DNA of 15,292 nt from Actinobacteria bacterium ADurb.Bin346 (GCA_002068775.1 MWAX01000121.1:1-15292), one strand, 5' to 3'. Numbered from the stretch's first letter, positions 6,558 to 13,529 are shown. The notes: generated from the sequence alone by a model not told the origin. A program made the numbers and translations.

Positions 6558-7577
6558 TTAAAATTTAAATATTTTCAGTCTATCCACAATATCATTGTAG
6601 TTCTTTTCACCTCTGAGAAACCTGAAGTCAGAATTCTTCAGCGCCTTTTTTATGCTATCTGCAGCATAACATGCGCTTTTAACAGCATTATACAGGCCCT
6701 CTCCTGTAAAACCATCGCCAAAACATGCAGCATCACCTGCAGCAATTATTCTGAAACTGCAGAAAGGTGTTTTATTTTTTCTTACAGGAATGCTGTGGGC
6801 AGACAGTTTATATCTGTCAATTCCTTTACTGCTGCAACCATCAGGTAAACAGAACTGCTGCAGGAATTTTTTAAGATAAGCCTTGACTGCTGCTGCATCC
6901 TTCCAGGGAGCGCCCATTCCGCATGACATGCTTTTTTCTTTTGGAAAAACCCAGCAATAACCTTTTTTAACCCCTTTGAAATCAAGCCTGACCGAGTCAC
7001 TTAAGTCAAAGAGCTGCTCAGCAGAGTCAATTACCGTATCATCTGCAGAAGGATATTCAATGTCTGTTTCATAGCCTATTATTTTATTTATTTTTTCCCC
7101 TTTTAAGATATCTCTGTGCAGGCTGCCTCTGGAGCCGTCAGCAGCTGCTACTATTTTTGCTCTGTAAGTTTTACTGCCTGTTTTAACTTCCGCATGATTT
7201 TTCATTATGTTTAAAGACTGTACCTTTTCGCCAAAATATATTGTGCAGCCGGCAGAAACTGCCTTTTCAGCAAGAAAGGAGTCGAGGATCTCTCTTCTTA
7301 TGGTGTACATAATAGGCTCAGTATGCTTTTTTTGAAAAACATTTTTATTTCTTATTGAAAAATAAATGCCTTTTATGGTTTTTTCTGCTAAATGCCTGAT
7401 ATCAAAAGGGATGAATTTAAGAACCCTGTGCTGTACGCCTCCGGCGCAGATTTTTTTTCTTGGAAAATGTTCTTTTTCTATGATAAGCGTTTTTATACTG
7501 TGCTGCGCCAGATAATACCCTAAAAGACTGCCCGAGGGTCCGCAGCCTGATATTATCACATCATAAAAATCATTCAT
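6558..7577 (-). CDS. geranylgeranyl reductase family FAD-dependent oxidoreductase
   Basis: This 339-residue flavoprotein belongs to the PHBH-fold family that includes geranylgeranyl reductases. Those enzymes saturate isoprenoid chains of lipids, quinones or chlorophyll. The Rossmann dinucleotide motif GCGPSG is at 11-16 and the adjacent IEKEHFPRKKICAGGV at 33-48 is typical. AAADGSRGSLHR lies near 144-155. GYCWVFPK at 206-213 is the hallmark of this family. The second FAD motif is AAGDAACFGDGFTGEG at 279-294. The C-terminal domain after it is short compared with relatives near 390 residues, so substrate size may differ. The start codon lacks a clear ribosome binding site. It sits 43 bases after the pterin methyltransferase stop and 104 before the phosphoesterase. 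The substrate is unknown; a membrane isoprenoid or quinone side chain is a reasonable guess. Confidence 0.8.
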   Translation of the reverse strand: MNDFYDVIISGCGPSGSLLGYYLAQHSIKTLIIEKEHFPRKKICAGGVQHRVLKFIPFDIRHLAEKTIKGIYFSIRNKNVFQKKHTEPIMYTIRREILDSFLAEKAVSAGCTIYFGEKVQSLNIMKNHAEVKTGSKTYRAKIVAAADGSRGSLHRDILKGEKINKIIGYETDIEYPSADDTVIDSAEQLFDLSDSVRLDFKGVKKGYCWVFPKEKSMSCGMGAPWKDAAAVKAYLKKFLQQFCLPDGCSSKGIDRYKLSAHSIPVRKNKTPFCSFRIIAAGDAACFGDGFTGEGLYNAVKSACYAADSIKKALKNSDFRFLRGEKNYNDIVDRLKIFKF

Positions 7578-7619
7578 TTGGCAAATTATTTAATAAAAAA
7601 TAAAAACTGTGCAAGCGGT

Positions 7620-8462
7620 TTATTTCTTCCTGTAATCTGAGATATATATCATCCCGTATGGATCGCGCCCTGCCAGAAAATCAGCTGCCCTCATTGCAGG
7701 GATAATCCCTTCAATTAACGGATCTGTGATAGGGGCTGTCAGTCCATTGATTATAGCCATTGTCAGAAAATGGATGTTTAAAAGATCGCGATTTGGCATT
7801 CCGAAACTGATATTTGAGGCGCCCATTGTTGTCGAGACTCCGAATTCTGCAACCACCTGTCTCATTGTGTCAAGCGTTATCCTCCCTGAATTTGTATCAG
7901 TTGAAGCAGTCATGACAAGGCAGTCGACCACAAGGTCTTCTCTTTTAATGCCAAGTGAATCTGCTCTTGCAATTATTTTCCTGGCAACCTTTACCCTTGA
8001 CTCCACATCGTTTTTTATCCCGTCGGAATCCATCGTCAGGCATACAACGGCACTTCCGCTTTCTTTTACCATTGGAAGTATTTCTTCCATAGATTCTTCT
8101 TTGCCGTTTACAGAATTAATAAGAGCTTTATATGGATAGACTTCAAGAGCTGCTTTAATTGCTTTGGGGTTTGCAGAATCAATGCATATGGGTCTGTCAG
8201 TTACTTCCATCACTGTCCTGATTGCACGCGGCAGCATTTCAACCTCATCAACACTGACTGCCCCGACATTTACATCAATAATATGGGCACCTGCTTCTGC
8301 CTGCTTTATTGCGTCATTTCTCACTATGTCAAGCTTACCGAGCTTCAGCTCTTCAGCAAGCGATTTTCTGCCGGTTGGATTGATCCTTTCAGCAATTATA
8401 ACTGTCGGCAGGCCCTGTCCGAATTTCACTTCTGTATTTTTTCCTGTTAATGTTGTTACCAT
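7620..8462 (-). CDS. pterin-binding methyltetrahydrofolate methyltransferase (AcsE/MtgA-like)
   Basis: This 280-residue TIM-barrel protein has a pterin-binding domain of the dihydropteroate synthase superfamily, of the type that moves the methyl group of methyl-tetrahydrofolate to or from a corrinoid protein. Family blocks are ERINPTGR (25-32), DVNVG (63-67), CIDS (93-96), NSVNGK (116-121), the LTMDSDGI segment (142-149) and GASNISFGMPNR (214-225). The last closely matches acetogen AcsE and related corrinoid methyltransferases. ATG has AGGA about eight bases upstream. No carbonyl dehydrogenase, corrinoid protein or MtgB-like partner is in the window. Whether it works in the Wood-Ljungdahl methyl branch or in one-carbon catabolism cannot be decided. 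It follows hisC by 41 bases and is probably co-transcribed with it. Methionine synthase or a true dihydropteroate synthase is less likely on these motifs. Confidence 0.85.
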   Translation of the reverse strand: MVTTLTGKNTEVKFGQGLPTVIIAERINPTGRKSLAEELKLGKLDIVRNDAIKQAEAGAHIIDVNVGAVSVDEVEMLPRAIRTVMEVTDRPICIDSANPKAIKAALEVYPYKALINSVNGKEESMEEILPMVKESGSAVVCLTMDSDGIKNDVESRVKVARKIIARADSLGIKREDLVVDCLVMTASTDTNSGRITLDTMRQVVAEFGVSTTMGASNISFGMPNRDLLNIHFLTMAIINGLTAPITDPLIEGIIPAMRAADFLAGRDPYGMIYISDYRKK

Positions 8463-8503
8463 TTCTCTTTTCCTTTCTGGCAGTTTTTAAATACCTTCTG
8501 TCA

Positions 8504-9607
8504 TTATTTTTTTACAAATGTCCTGTATATTTTTATAAGATTTTTCAGGAACAAATCATCGATTTCAGGAGTTGCAAAGGAAACCCTGATATATCCCGGC
8601 ATGCCAAGGTTTTCACCGGGCCTTACAATAAATCCTTTTTTTAAAAGTTCCTCGACAATTTCCCTTGTTTTTCCCTCTGTACTGATAAGCATAAAATTCG
8701 CGCAGGATTTTATAAAACCTATTCCTTCTTTTTTAAGTGCTTCAGCGAATTTTTCTCTCTCTGCTTTGACTGTATCCCTGATCTTTAAAATATATTCACA
8801 ATCATCAATTGCTGCACATGCGGCTTTCTGGGCAAGTGAGCTTATATTAAAAGGCATCCTTATCCTGTTTAAATCTGCAATTATGTCGGCAGAAGAAATG
8901 CCGTAACCTATCCTGAGTCCTGCAAGTCCGTATATTTTTGAAAAAGTCCTCAGCACTGCAAGATTTGGCCTTTCAGAAACATAAGAAATTGTATCAAACT
9001 TCTCTGCATCATCAAGGTATTCACAGTATGCTTCATCCATTACAACCAGCACATCCTGTTTTACTTTGTCCAGCAGATATTCAAATTCATTTTTTGTAAT
9101 TATGGTTCCTGACGGGTTGTGCGGGCTGGCAATAAAGACTATCTTTGTATTTTCATTTACTTTTTTCATGATGCCTTTTATGTCCTGCTTGAAGTCCTGA
9201 AGAGGCACTTTTACAATAGTGCCCCCACATTTTCGTGCAGATTTTTCATATATCAGAAAATTAGGATCTGCAGTTACCACATTGTCCCCCTCATCAATAA
9301 AACAGTCGCATATCATCTCTATTATCTGGTCTGTGCCGTTTCCCATGATTATGTTTTCCGGCCTTATTTTATAATGGTCCGCTATTTTTTGCCTGACTTC
9401 TCTTGCATCGCTGTCCGGATAGTAATTCACTGTCCCGATATTTTCAGAAAGTATTTTTTTTACAGCCTCGCAGGGCCCGAAAAGGTTCTCGTTGGATGCA
9501 AGCTTATATACATTGCTGATGTTATAAGCAGCTTTTATTTCTTCGATTGTGCGCCCTGCCACATATTCCGGCAGTTCATTTAACCACTTTTTTATTTGGG
9601 GCTTCAT
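8504..9607 (-). CDS. hisC: histidinol-phosphate aminotransferase
   Basis: This PLP-dependent class I/II aminotransferase converts imidazole-acetol phosphate and glutamate to histidinol phosphate in histidine biosynthesis. Its 367 residues carry KLASNENLFGP at 35-45, SPHNPSGT at 161-168 and DEAYCEYLD at 191-199. The PLP lysine is K224 in RTFSKIYGLAGLRIGY, and a late RPGENLGMPGYIRVSFAT contains the substrate-binding arginines. This is the standard arrangement for HisC. The ATG at 9607 has AAGG about six bases ahead. It lies within the last codons of hisD (32-base overlap), which implies translational coupling and supports HisC over other class I aminotransferases such as tyrosine or cobalamin-pathway enzymes. 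Confidence 0.93.
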   Translation of the reverse strand: MKPQIKKWLNELPEYVAGRTIEEIKAAYNISNVYKLASNENLFGPCEAVKKILSENIGTVNYYPDSDAREVRQKIADHYKIRPENIIMGNGTDQIIEMICDCFIDEGDNVVTADPNFLIYEKSARKCGGTIVKVPLQDFKQDIKGIMKKVNENTKIVFIASPHNPSGTIITKNEFEYLLDKVKQDVLVVMDEAYCEYLDDAEKFDTISYVSERPNLAVLRTFSKIYGLAGLRIGYGISSADIIADLNRIRMPFNISSLAQKAACAAIDDCEYILKIRDTVKAEREKFAEALKKEGIGFIKSCANFMLISTEGKTREIVEELLKKGFIVRPGENLGMPGYIRVSFATPEIDDLFLKNLIKIYRTFVKK

Positions 9608-10943
9608 CTTTAAACCTTATCTTTATTGAATTCTTATGTGCAACCAGATTTTCATATCCTGAGATACTTTCAATGTATTCTCTTTCTGTTGCAAGCATTT
9701 CCTTATCGTAAAAAGCCACACTGCTTTTTTTACAGAAGTCATAAACTCCGAGCGGCGATGAAAACCTTGCATTTCCGCCGGTGGGGATTACGTGGTTGGT
9801 CCCGCAAATATAATCGCCAACAGCAACAGGCGTATAATTTCCCAAAAAGATTGCACCCGCATTCCTTATATCTTTAAGTACAGATTCAGGGTCGCTGACT
9901 GCAATTTCAAGGTGCTCAGGGGCAATGGCATTGCTTATATTTACAAGAAAGTCGATTTCAGGATTAAATATTATCCTGCAGTTTTTTTCAAGTGCGCTTA
10001 TTGTAACTTCCCTGTTAAAATCACTGCCGTAGCGGTTTTTCAGTTTTTCTACCTGCATATAAACCTGTGAAATTGTTTCACTTGCAATTTGTATATCCGT
10101 TGTGAGTAGTATGCTTCTTGCATCAGGATCATGCTCGGCCTGCGACAGCAGGTCTGCTGCAATAAAGGAGGGATCAGCACTTTTGTCTGCTATTATAAGA
10201 ACTTCACTTGGACCAGCAAGACTGTCTATTCCTGTTATGCCATAAACAAGTTTTTTTGCAACTGTGACATATATATTTCCGGGTCCGGCAATTTTTTCCA
10301 CTTTTTTAATAGTTTCTGTGCCATATGCTAGTGCAGCAATTGCCTGGGCACCGCCTGCTTTATAAACTTCATTTATCCCGAGCCGCCAAAAAAGGTAAAG
10401 CAGAACTTCATTTATGTTCCCGTCTTTTTGGGGCGGAGTAAATACTGCCATTTCCTTAACACCTGCCACATAAGCCGGCACAAAAGACATAAGCACTGAA
10501 GAAGGGTATATATACCTTCCGCCGGGAATATACATTCCGACCCTTTCAATGCTGGACATTATCTGGCCGAGTTTTTTACCATTTTGGGGCATTATATACC
10601 ATGATTTTGGCTCTCTTTCAAACTGTGCCCTGTGGTATAAAAGAAGGTTTTCATAAGCAACATCAAGTGCTTTTACAAGTTCGGGATACATTGCTGTAAC
10701 TTTTTCAGCCGCTGAAGATATTTCCTGCCCGCTTACCAGGATTTCGCTTATGCTGGCTACATTTCGCCTTTCATATTTTCTGCAAAATGAAAGAAGCGCC
10801 TTATCCCCGCTTTTTCTTACATCTTCAATTATCGAAGATACAACTGCCACAACTTCAGGATCAAATGTTACTTCCCTTTTAAGAAGGTAGCCGACATCTT
10901 CAATGCTTGAAGGTTTTTCTACTTTTAAAAAATCATATGCCAT
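9576..10943 (-). CDS. hisD: histidinol dehydrogenase
   Basis: This zinc enzyme performs the last two steps of histidine synthesis, NAD-dependent oxidation of L-histidinol to L-histidine. Zinc ligands by comparison with the E. coli enzyme are Q268 and H271 (SQAEHDPDA), D377 (AVGDYICGTNH) and H436. The catalytic pair E343/H344 sits in APEHLE. Further hallmarks are MYIPGGRYIYPSSV (137-150), KAGGAQAIAALAYGTE (195-210) and KIAGPGNIYVT (217-227). At 455 residues it is slightly longer than the common 430-440, through a modest C-terminal tail. No Shine-Dalgarno sequence is visible before ATG 10943. It is the first gene of the minus-strand run and diverges from queH. Other his genes are not in the window, so the pathway is dispersed. 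Confidence 0.95.
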   Translation of the reverse strand: MAYDFLKVEKPSSIEDVGYLLKREVTFDPEVVAVVSSIIEDVRKSGDKALLSFCRKYERRNVASISEILVSGQEISSAAEKVTAMYPELVKALDVAYENLLLYHRAQFEREPKSWYIMPQNGKKLGQIMSSIERVGMYIPGGRYIYPSSVLMSFVPAYVAGVKEMAVFTPPQKDGNINEVLLYLFWRLGINEVYKAGGAQAIAALAYGTETIKKVEKIAGPGNIYVTVAKKLVYGITGIDSLAGPSEVLIIADKSADPSFIAADLLSQAEHDPDARSILLTTDIQIASETISQVYMQVEKLKNRYGSDFNREVTISALEKNCRIIFNPEIDFLVNISNAIAPEHLEIAVSDPESVLKDIRNAGAIFLGNYTPVAVGDYICGTNHVIPTGGNARFSSPLGVYDFCKKSSVAFYDKEMLATEREYIESISGYENLVAHKNSIKIRFKDEAPNKKVVK

Positions 10944-10968
10944 ATAAGTAATTAAAAAATAAAAAAAA

Positions 10969-10998
10969 TTGTATTTGCTGAAATATCCCTGTTAATAT
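10969..10998 (+). promoter_or_regulatory. candidate promoter for queH
   Basis: TTGTAT (10969-10974) and TAATAT (10993-10998) are 18 bases apart on the plus strand, leaving a leader of about 25 bases. The -10 box lies in the palindrome TTAATATATTAA (10992-11003), which the divergent hisD promoter also uses. The region is AT-rich, so chance matches are likely. Confidence 0.3.
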
Positions 10999-11003
10999 AT
11001 TAA
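10992..11003. repeat. 12-base perfect palindrome between hisD and queH
   Basis: TTAATATATTAA equals its own reverse complement. It sits in the middle of the 84-base divergent intergenic region, over the predicted -10 boxes of both directions. It might be an operator or simply a shared bidirectional -10 element. Confidence 0.4.
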
Positions 11004-11022
11004 AAAAAACTGATAAATACAA
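10994..11022 (-). promoter_or_regulatory. candidate promoter for hisD and the downstream run
   Basis: On the minus strand TTGTAT (11017-11022) and TATATT (10994-10999) are exactly 17 bases apart, giving a leader of about 45 bases to the hisD ATG. Its -35 box lies next to the queH start codon, so transcription of the two genes could interfere. Confidence 0.35.
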
Positions 11023-11027
11023 GAATA

Positions 11028-11612
11028 ATGGGTACCCTTTCAAACAATAAAGTTAAAGCTTTAAAGAAAAAAATGCTGCTTCATACATGCTGTGCAAATT
11101 GCGTACTTTACCCGGTTTCAATACTTTCTCCTGATTACGATATTACACTGTTTTTTTATAATCCTAATATCCAGCCGGAATATGAATACCAGAAAAGACT
11201 GGAAAGTGTAAAAAGTGCAGCTTCTTCCCTTAACATTTCTCTCATCGTACCGGATTATCATCCTGAGGAATTCAATATCCTTGCATCCCCTTTCAAAGAT
11301 GAGCCCGAGGGCGGTAAAAGGTGCGGCATTTGCTTTGAATTAAGGCTCTCAGAAACTGCAAAATATGCTGCCAAAAATAATTTTGACATATTCGGCACAA
11401 CTCTAACAGTCAGCCCTCATAAGAATAGCCAGATAATAAATAATGCAGGCAGGCAGATTTCCGGGAAATACCACATTGATTTCTATATTGCAGACTTTAA
11501 AAAGCAGGATGGCTTTAAAAAAACAATGCAGCTTTCCGGCAAAATGGGTATTTACAGGCAAAACTATTGCGGTTGTATTTACAGTATCAGGGATAGAATT
11601 TTACCCGGTTGA
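11028..11612 (+). CDS. queH: epoxyqueuosine reductase QueH
   Basis: QueH (formerly DUF208) reduces epoxyqueuosine to queuosine at tRNA wobble position 34, replacing the unrelated cobalamin-dependent QueG. The 194 residues carry the family cysteines C21, C22 and C25 (LLHTCCANC), C99 and C102 (GKRCGICFELRL), and C181 and C183 (QNYCGCIYS). These hold a [4Fe-4S] cluster and a second iron. FGTTLTVSPHKNSQIINN at about 122-139 is also a family block. The ATG at 11028 is preceded by no clear ribosome binding site. An internal ATG at residue 16, just before the conserved LLHTCC, is a possible alternative start. It is transcribed away from hisD. No other queuosine genes are nearby, so it is a stand-alone salvage or last-step gene here. 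Confidence 0.92.
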   Translation: MGTLSNNKVKALKKKMLLHTCCANCVLYPVSILSPDYDITLFFYNPNIQPEYEYQKRLESVKSAASSLNISLIVPDYHPEEFNILASPFKDEPEGGKRCGICFELRLSETAKYAAKNNFDIFGTTLTVSPHKNSQIINNAGRQISGKYHIDFYIADFKKQDGFKKTMQLSGKMGIYRQNYCGCIYSIRDRILPG

Positions 11613-11689
11613 TCACGTATCTGATTCAGTGGACTGGTTTTTAGAGCAGGATAATGTTTGCCAAGGTGTACCGATGTTTTTACAGGTAA

Positions 11690-11869
11690 TCAGCTTTGGC
11701 GCTTTCCGGACGGACTCTTAGTTATAATGACAAATCTGAAAATGAAGGGTCAGTGTCATATGCAGTTGGGTTTAGTAATGATCAATATAGTATCATGATT
11801 GAAATATTGGAATCAAAATATGATAAAGATGAAATTCAAATTAATGTAGCAGAAAAACCACAAAAATAA
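11690..11869 (+). pseudogene. possible gene remnant after queH
   Basis: This is an open stretch of 59 codons, preceded by an in-frame TAA at 11687 and closed by TAA at 11867. It has protein-like composition (GRTLSYNDKSENEG, then SVSYAVGFSNDQYSIMIE) but no ATG near its beginning and no ribosome binding site. It looks like the C-terminal end of a lost gene, which I cannot identify. It marks the boundary between the metabolic genes and the accessory block. Chance is not excluded at this length. No other gene is visible in 11613-11907. Confidence 0.25.
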
Positions 11870-11907
11870 AGCTGGCTGTTATAATAATAGTAGTTTCAGC
11901 ACATTAT

Positions 11908-12186
11908 CTATTCTTTATAATACCTGGCAAGATCTCTATAATAGTTTTCATGGGAACCAACCATGATAAGATTTATGACATCATTTTCAAATTCATATGC
12001 CAATAAAAAAAGTTGTTTTTCTATATGAAACTTATAAACCCTTACACCTCTTAGGGTTCCTTTTTTTTCCTGACCGATTTCAGGATTAGAAGCAATTTTT
12101 CTAATCTCTTCATCAAGTATTTTAATTTGGCTTATATAAAGCCTTTTCTTCTGTTTTTCAAAAAGGGGGGACTGCAGTATTTTAAT
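11908..12186 (-). CDS. RelE/ParE-type toxin with no canonical start codon
   Basis: A 92-codon frame encodes a basic protein resembling RelE/ParE-superfamily toxins that pair with ParD-like antitoxins. It includes ILQSPLFEKQKKRLY near the start, ASNPEIGQEKKGTLRGVRVY in the middle, and QLFLLAYEF and VGSHENYYRDLARYY at the end. There is no in-frame ATG, GTG or TTG before the conserved region. The only sensible start is ATT at 12184-12186, two bases after the antitoxin stop, with AAGGTG at ideal distance upstream (inside the antitoxin gene). Either the toxin is initiated weakly from ATT by coupling, or an ancestral ATG lost one base and the toxin is silenced. The frame itself is intact. The target (ribosome-bound mRNA or gyrase) cannot be told from sequence. 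Confidence 0.68.
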   Translation of the reverse strand: MKILQSPLFEKQKKRLYISQIKILDEEIRKIASNPEIGQEKKGTLRGVRVYKFHIEKQLFLLAYEFENDVINLIMVGSHENYYRDLARYYKE

Positions 12187-12188
12187 GT

Positions 12189-12416
12189 CTAATCACCTTC
12201 TCCAAAAATATAAGGTGTTCCAAGTCCTTCTTTTAATTGCTGTCTTCCAAGTAGAATATCTTTTATTACCAGAAAAGATAAATCAGGGTTATCCTCCGCA
12301 ATTTTTCCGATAAATGCCCAATATTCAACTTGACCCGCCATAGATCTTCTTGATACTTTTGCTGATAGTTTTGCCTCTTCTGCAATCTCTTTTGAAATTT
12401 TTATCGCTGTACTCAT
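12189..12416 (-). CDS. ParD-like antitoxin
   Basis: A 75-residue protein opens MSTAIKISKEIAEEAKLSAK, a ribbon-helix-helix-like N-terminus. It continues RRSMAGQVEYWAFIGKIAEDNPDLS, the pattern I associate with the ParD-like antitoxin family formerly called DUF3423. In related systems the N-terminal part binds operator DNA as a dimer and the C-terminal part wraps the toxin. AGGAG lies about eight bases before the ATG. The toxin frame begins two bases after its stop, the normal antitoxin-first order. Autoregulation is expected from the family; no clear operator repeat was found in the AT-rich stretch upstream. Confidence 0.82.
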   Translation of the reverse strand: MSTAIKISKEIAEEAKLSAKVSRRSMAGQVEYWAFIGKIAEDNPDLSFLVIKDILLGRQQLKEGLGTPYIFGEGD

Positions 12417-12537
12417 ATTATTATCTCCTTTTAATTAATTGGTTGTATAATAACATAAATTGCAACTTTTTACTACTCTTTTAGAATTATTAGTAATATT
12501 ATATACATGAATAGCTCAAAGTTTTTTTAACAATTTC

Positions 12538-12676
12538 CTAAACTTTTTTGGCATCATAAGTTCTTTTTCTGCCTCGCCCTTTAATATTGCTTAGGCCTTC
12601 AAGTCTGTCTCTTGCAAATCTGTTTTTCCAAAGTGATACTGTTTAAGCGCCCCTGTTTGATTTTTGTTGCAGCGAT
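12538..12676 (-). pseudogene. remnant of an IS630-type transposase N-terminus
   Basis: On the minus strand, 12538-12639 reads VSLWKNRFARDRLEGLSN, then GRGRKRTYDAKKV and a stop. This matches the helix-turn-helix and following linker of IS630-family transposases (pattern TVxxWxxRFxxxGLxGL, then GRxRxYD). Shifting one base at about 12640, the upstream codons 12641-12676 read IAATKIKQGRLN, which continues the same helix-turn-helix. The remnant therefore carries a frameshift. No DDE catalytic domain and no terminal inverted repeats were found. It is a dead fragment between the two toxin-antitoxin modules and evidence of past insertion activity here. The remaining bases of 12417-12701 are AT-rich with no other gene. 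Confidence 0.55.
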
Positions 12677-12701
12677 AATCTATTATGCAAAATTATATTA
12701 T

Positions 12702-13139
12702 CTATACAATTATAGACTTTAATCCCTGTATTTCTGCCAGTTTGTAAAGCTTTTTATCTGAGCAGACAAAAGTAATACTCGCCTTTAAAGAATTTAAATG
12801 CAGGGCAGCAGCCAACTGTATTGAATCCAGAGGTGTTATATATTTTTGGTCAAGAAGTTTTATTGCTTCGATAATGGTTTCCGGAGAGACTTCAACTGTT
12901 TTTATTTTTTGCTGTGTTATGTCTTTGAATAATTCGCTTTTAATCTTACTGTAAAGTCCTTCATTAAGTTCTCCGGTTACCTCATTTTTTCTTTTAAGGT
13001 TGGATATAAATTCGATGATTGTTATATCTGAAATATAGAAGTCAGCATCCCTGTTGAAAATATCGTCTATTTCTTCGGTGCCCTGCTCGAGGATATACCT
13101 TTTAAACAAAGCGCTTGTATCTATAAAATAGTTTTCCAT
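12702..13139 (-). CDS. vapC: PIN-domain toxin, VapC-like
   Basis: The 145-residue PIN-domain protein is a predicted Mg-dependent endoribonuclease; VapC relatives cut initiator tRNA, rRNA or other tRNAs. Acidic active-site residues are D7 (YFIDTSAL), E43 (TIIEF), D105 (PLDSIQLAAAL) and D128 (VCSDKKL), a complete quartet, so the enzyme should be active. The ATG follows the antitoxin stop by six bases, with GAGG slightly far upstream. Downstream lies the transposase remnant. The subfamily and target are not readable from sequence. Confidence 0.86.
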   Translation of the reverse strand: MENYFIDTSALFKRYILEQGTEEIDDIFNRDADFYISDITIIEFISNLKRKNEVTGELNEGLYSKIKSELFKDITQQKIKTVEVSPETIIEAIKLLDQKYITPLDSIQLAAALHLNSLKASITFVCSDKKLYKLAEIQGLKSIIV

Positions 13140-13145
13140 TAATCT

Positions 13146-13424
13146 TTATTCCTCTTCCCTGATTTTTCTTACCTGTTTTGCCATATTTAAATTAAAACCG
13201 GCAGCCATTTCCCTTACCTTTAACAAGCCTACGCTATCCCTGCTTTCCCTGTATGCATAGTCAATAAGCTTTATTTTGTCCATATTTTCAGGTAAAGGTT
13301 TTAAGACAAGGTTTCCTTCCTCTATATCAGCACTCAGGTACATGCCCTCCTTTATTTCAAGCTTTTCCCTTATATTCTTGGGAATCGTAATCTGTCCCTT
13401 TGAAGTTATTTTTACTTTGTTCAT
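13146..13424 (-). CDS. vapB: AbrB/SpoVT-type antitoxin, VapB-like
   Basis: A 92-residue protein with a swapped-hairpin AbrB domain in its first 45 residues: KVKITSKGQITIPKNIREKLEI, then GMYLSADIEEGNLVLKPL. Such proteins dimerise to bind their own promoter. The remaining residues (about 46-92, basic and helical, ending RKIREEE) should neutralise the PIN toxin encoded six bases downstream. The ATG is preceded by AAGG about ten bases away. Autorepression is expected from the family, and a heptamer array about 80 bases upstream is a possible site. Confidence 0.85.
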   Translation of the reverse strand: MNKVKITSKGQITIPKNIREKLEIKEGMYLSADIEEGNLVLKPLPENMDKIKLIDYAYRESRDSVGLLKVREMAAGFNLNMAKQVRKIREEE

Positions 13425-13501
13425 CGAGTTGAGCCTTCCTTATAAATTGTTTAATTGAGTGTAATAGTTTAGCACTTAAAAAAATTATTTATTTTAATCT
13501 A

Positions 13502-13529
13502 TCCTTACTTCTTAATTCTTACTCCTTAC
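13502..13529. repeat. four tandem heptamers, consensus TYCTTAM
   Basis: Four contiguous 7-base units are TCCTTAC (13502), TTCTTAA (13509), TTCTTAC (13516) and TCCTTAC (13523). The first and last are identical and 21 bases apart, two helical turns. They lie about 80 bases upstream of the VapB-like start. This may be a binding array for a regulator of vapBC or a simple slippage repeat. Confidence 0.6.

Noticed and set aside
7726..8139. 137-codon open frame on the plus strand opposite the pterin methyltransferase
   Set aside because: It is fully antisense to a well-conserved gene and has no recognisable motif. Its openness follows from codon use in the real gene.
9119..9583. 154-codon open frame on the plus strand opposite hisC
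   Set aside because: It lies wholly antisense to a firmly identified gene, has a Phe/Tyr/Cys-rich composition typical of a shadow frame, and shows no ribosome binding site.
11443..11721. 92-codon plus-strand frame overlapping the end of queH
   Set aside because: Most of it is inside queH in another frame. The part beyond queH is short and shows no recognisable similarity or ribosome binding site.
12417..12480. TATAATAAC and TTGCAAC-like matches before the ParD-like gene as a promoter or operator
   Set aside because: The hexamer spacing is wrong and the symmetry poor, and such matches are expected in AT-rich sequence.
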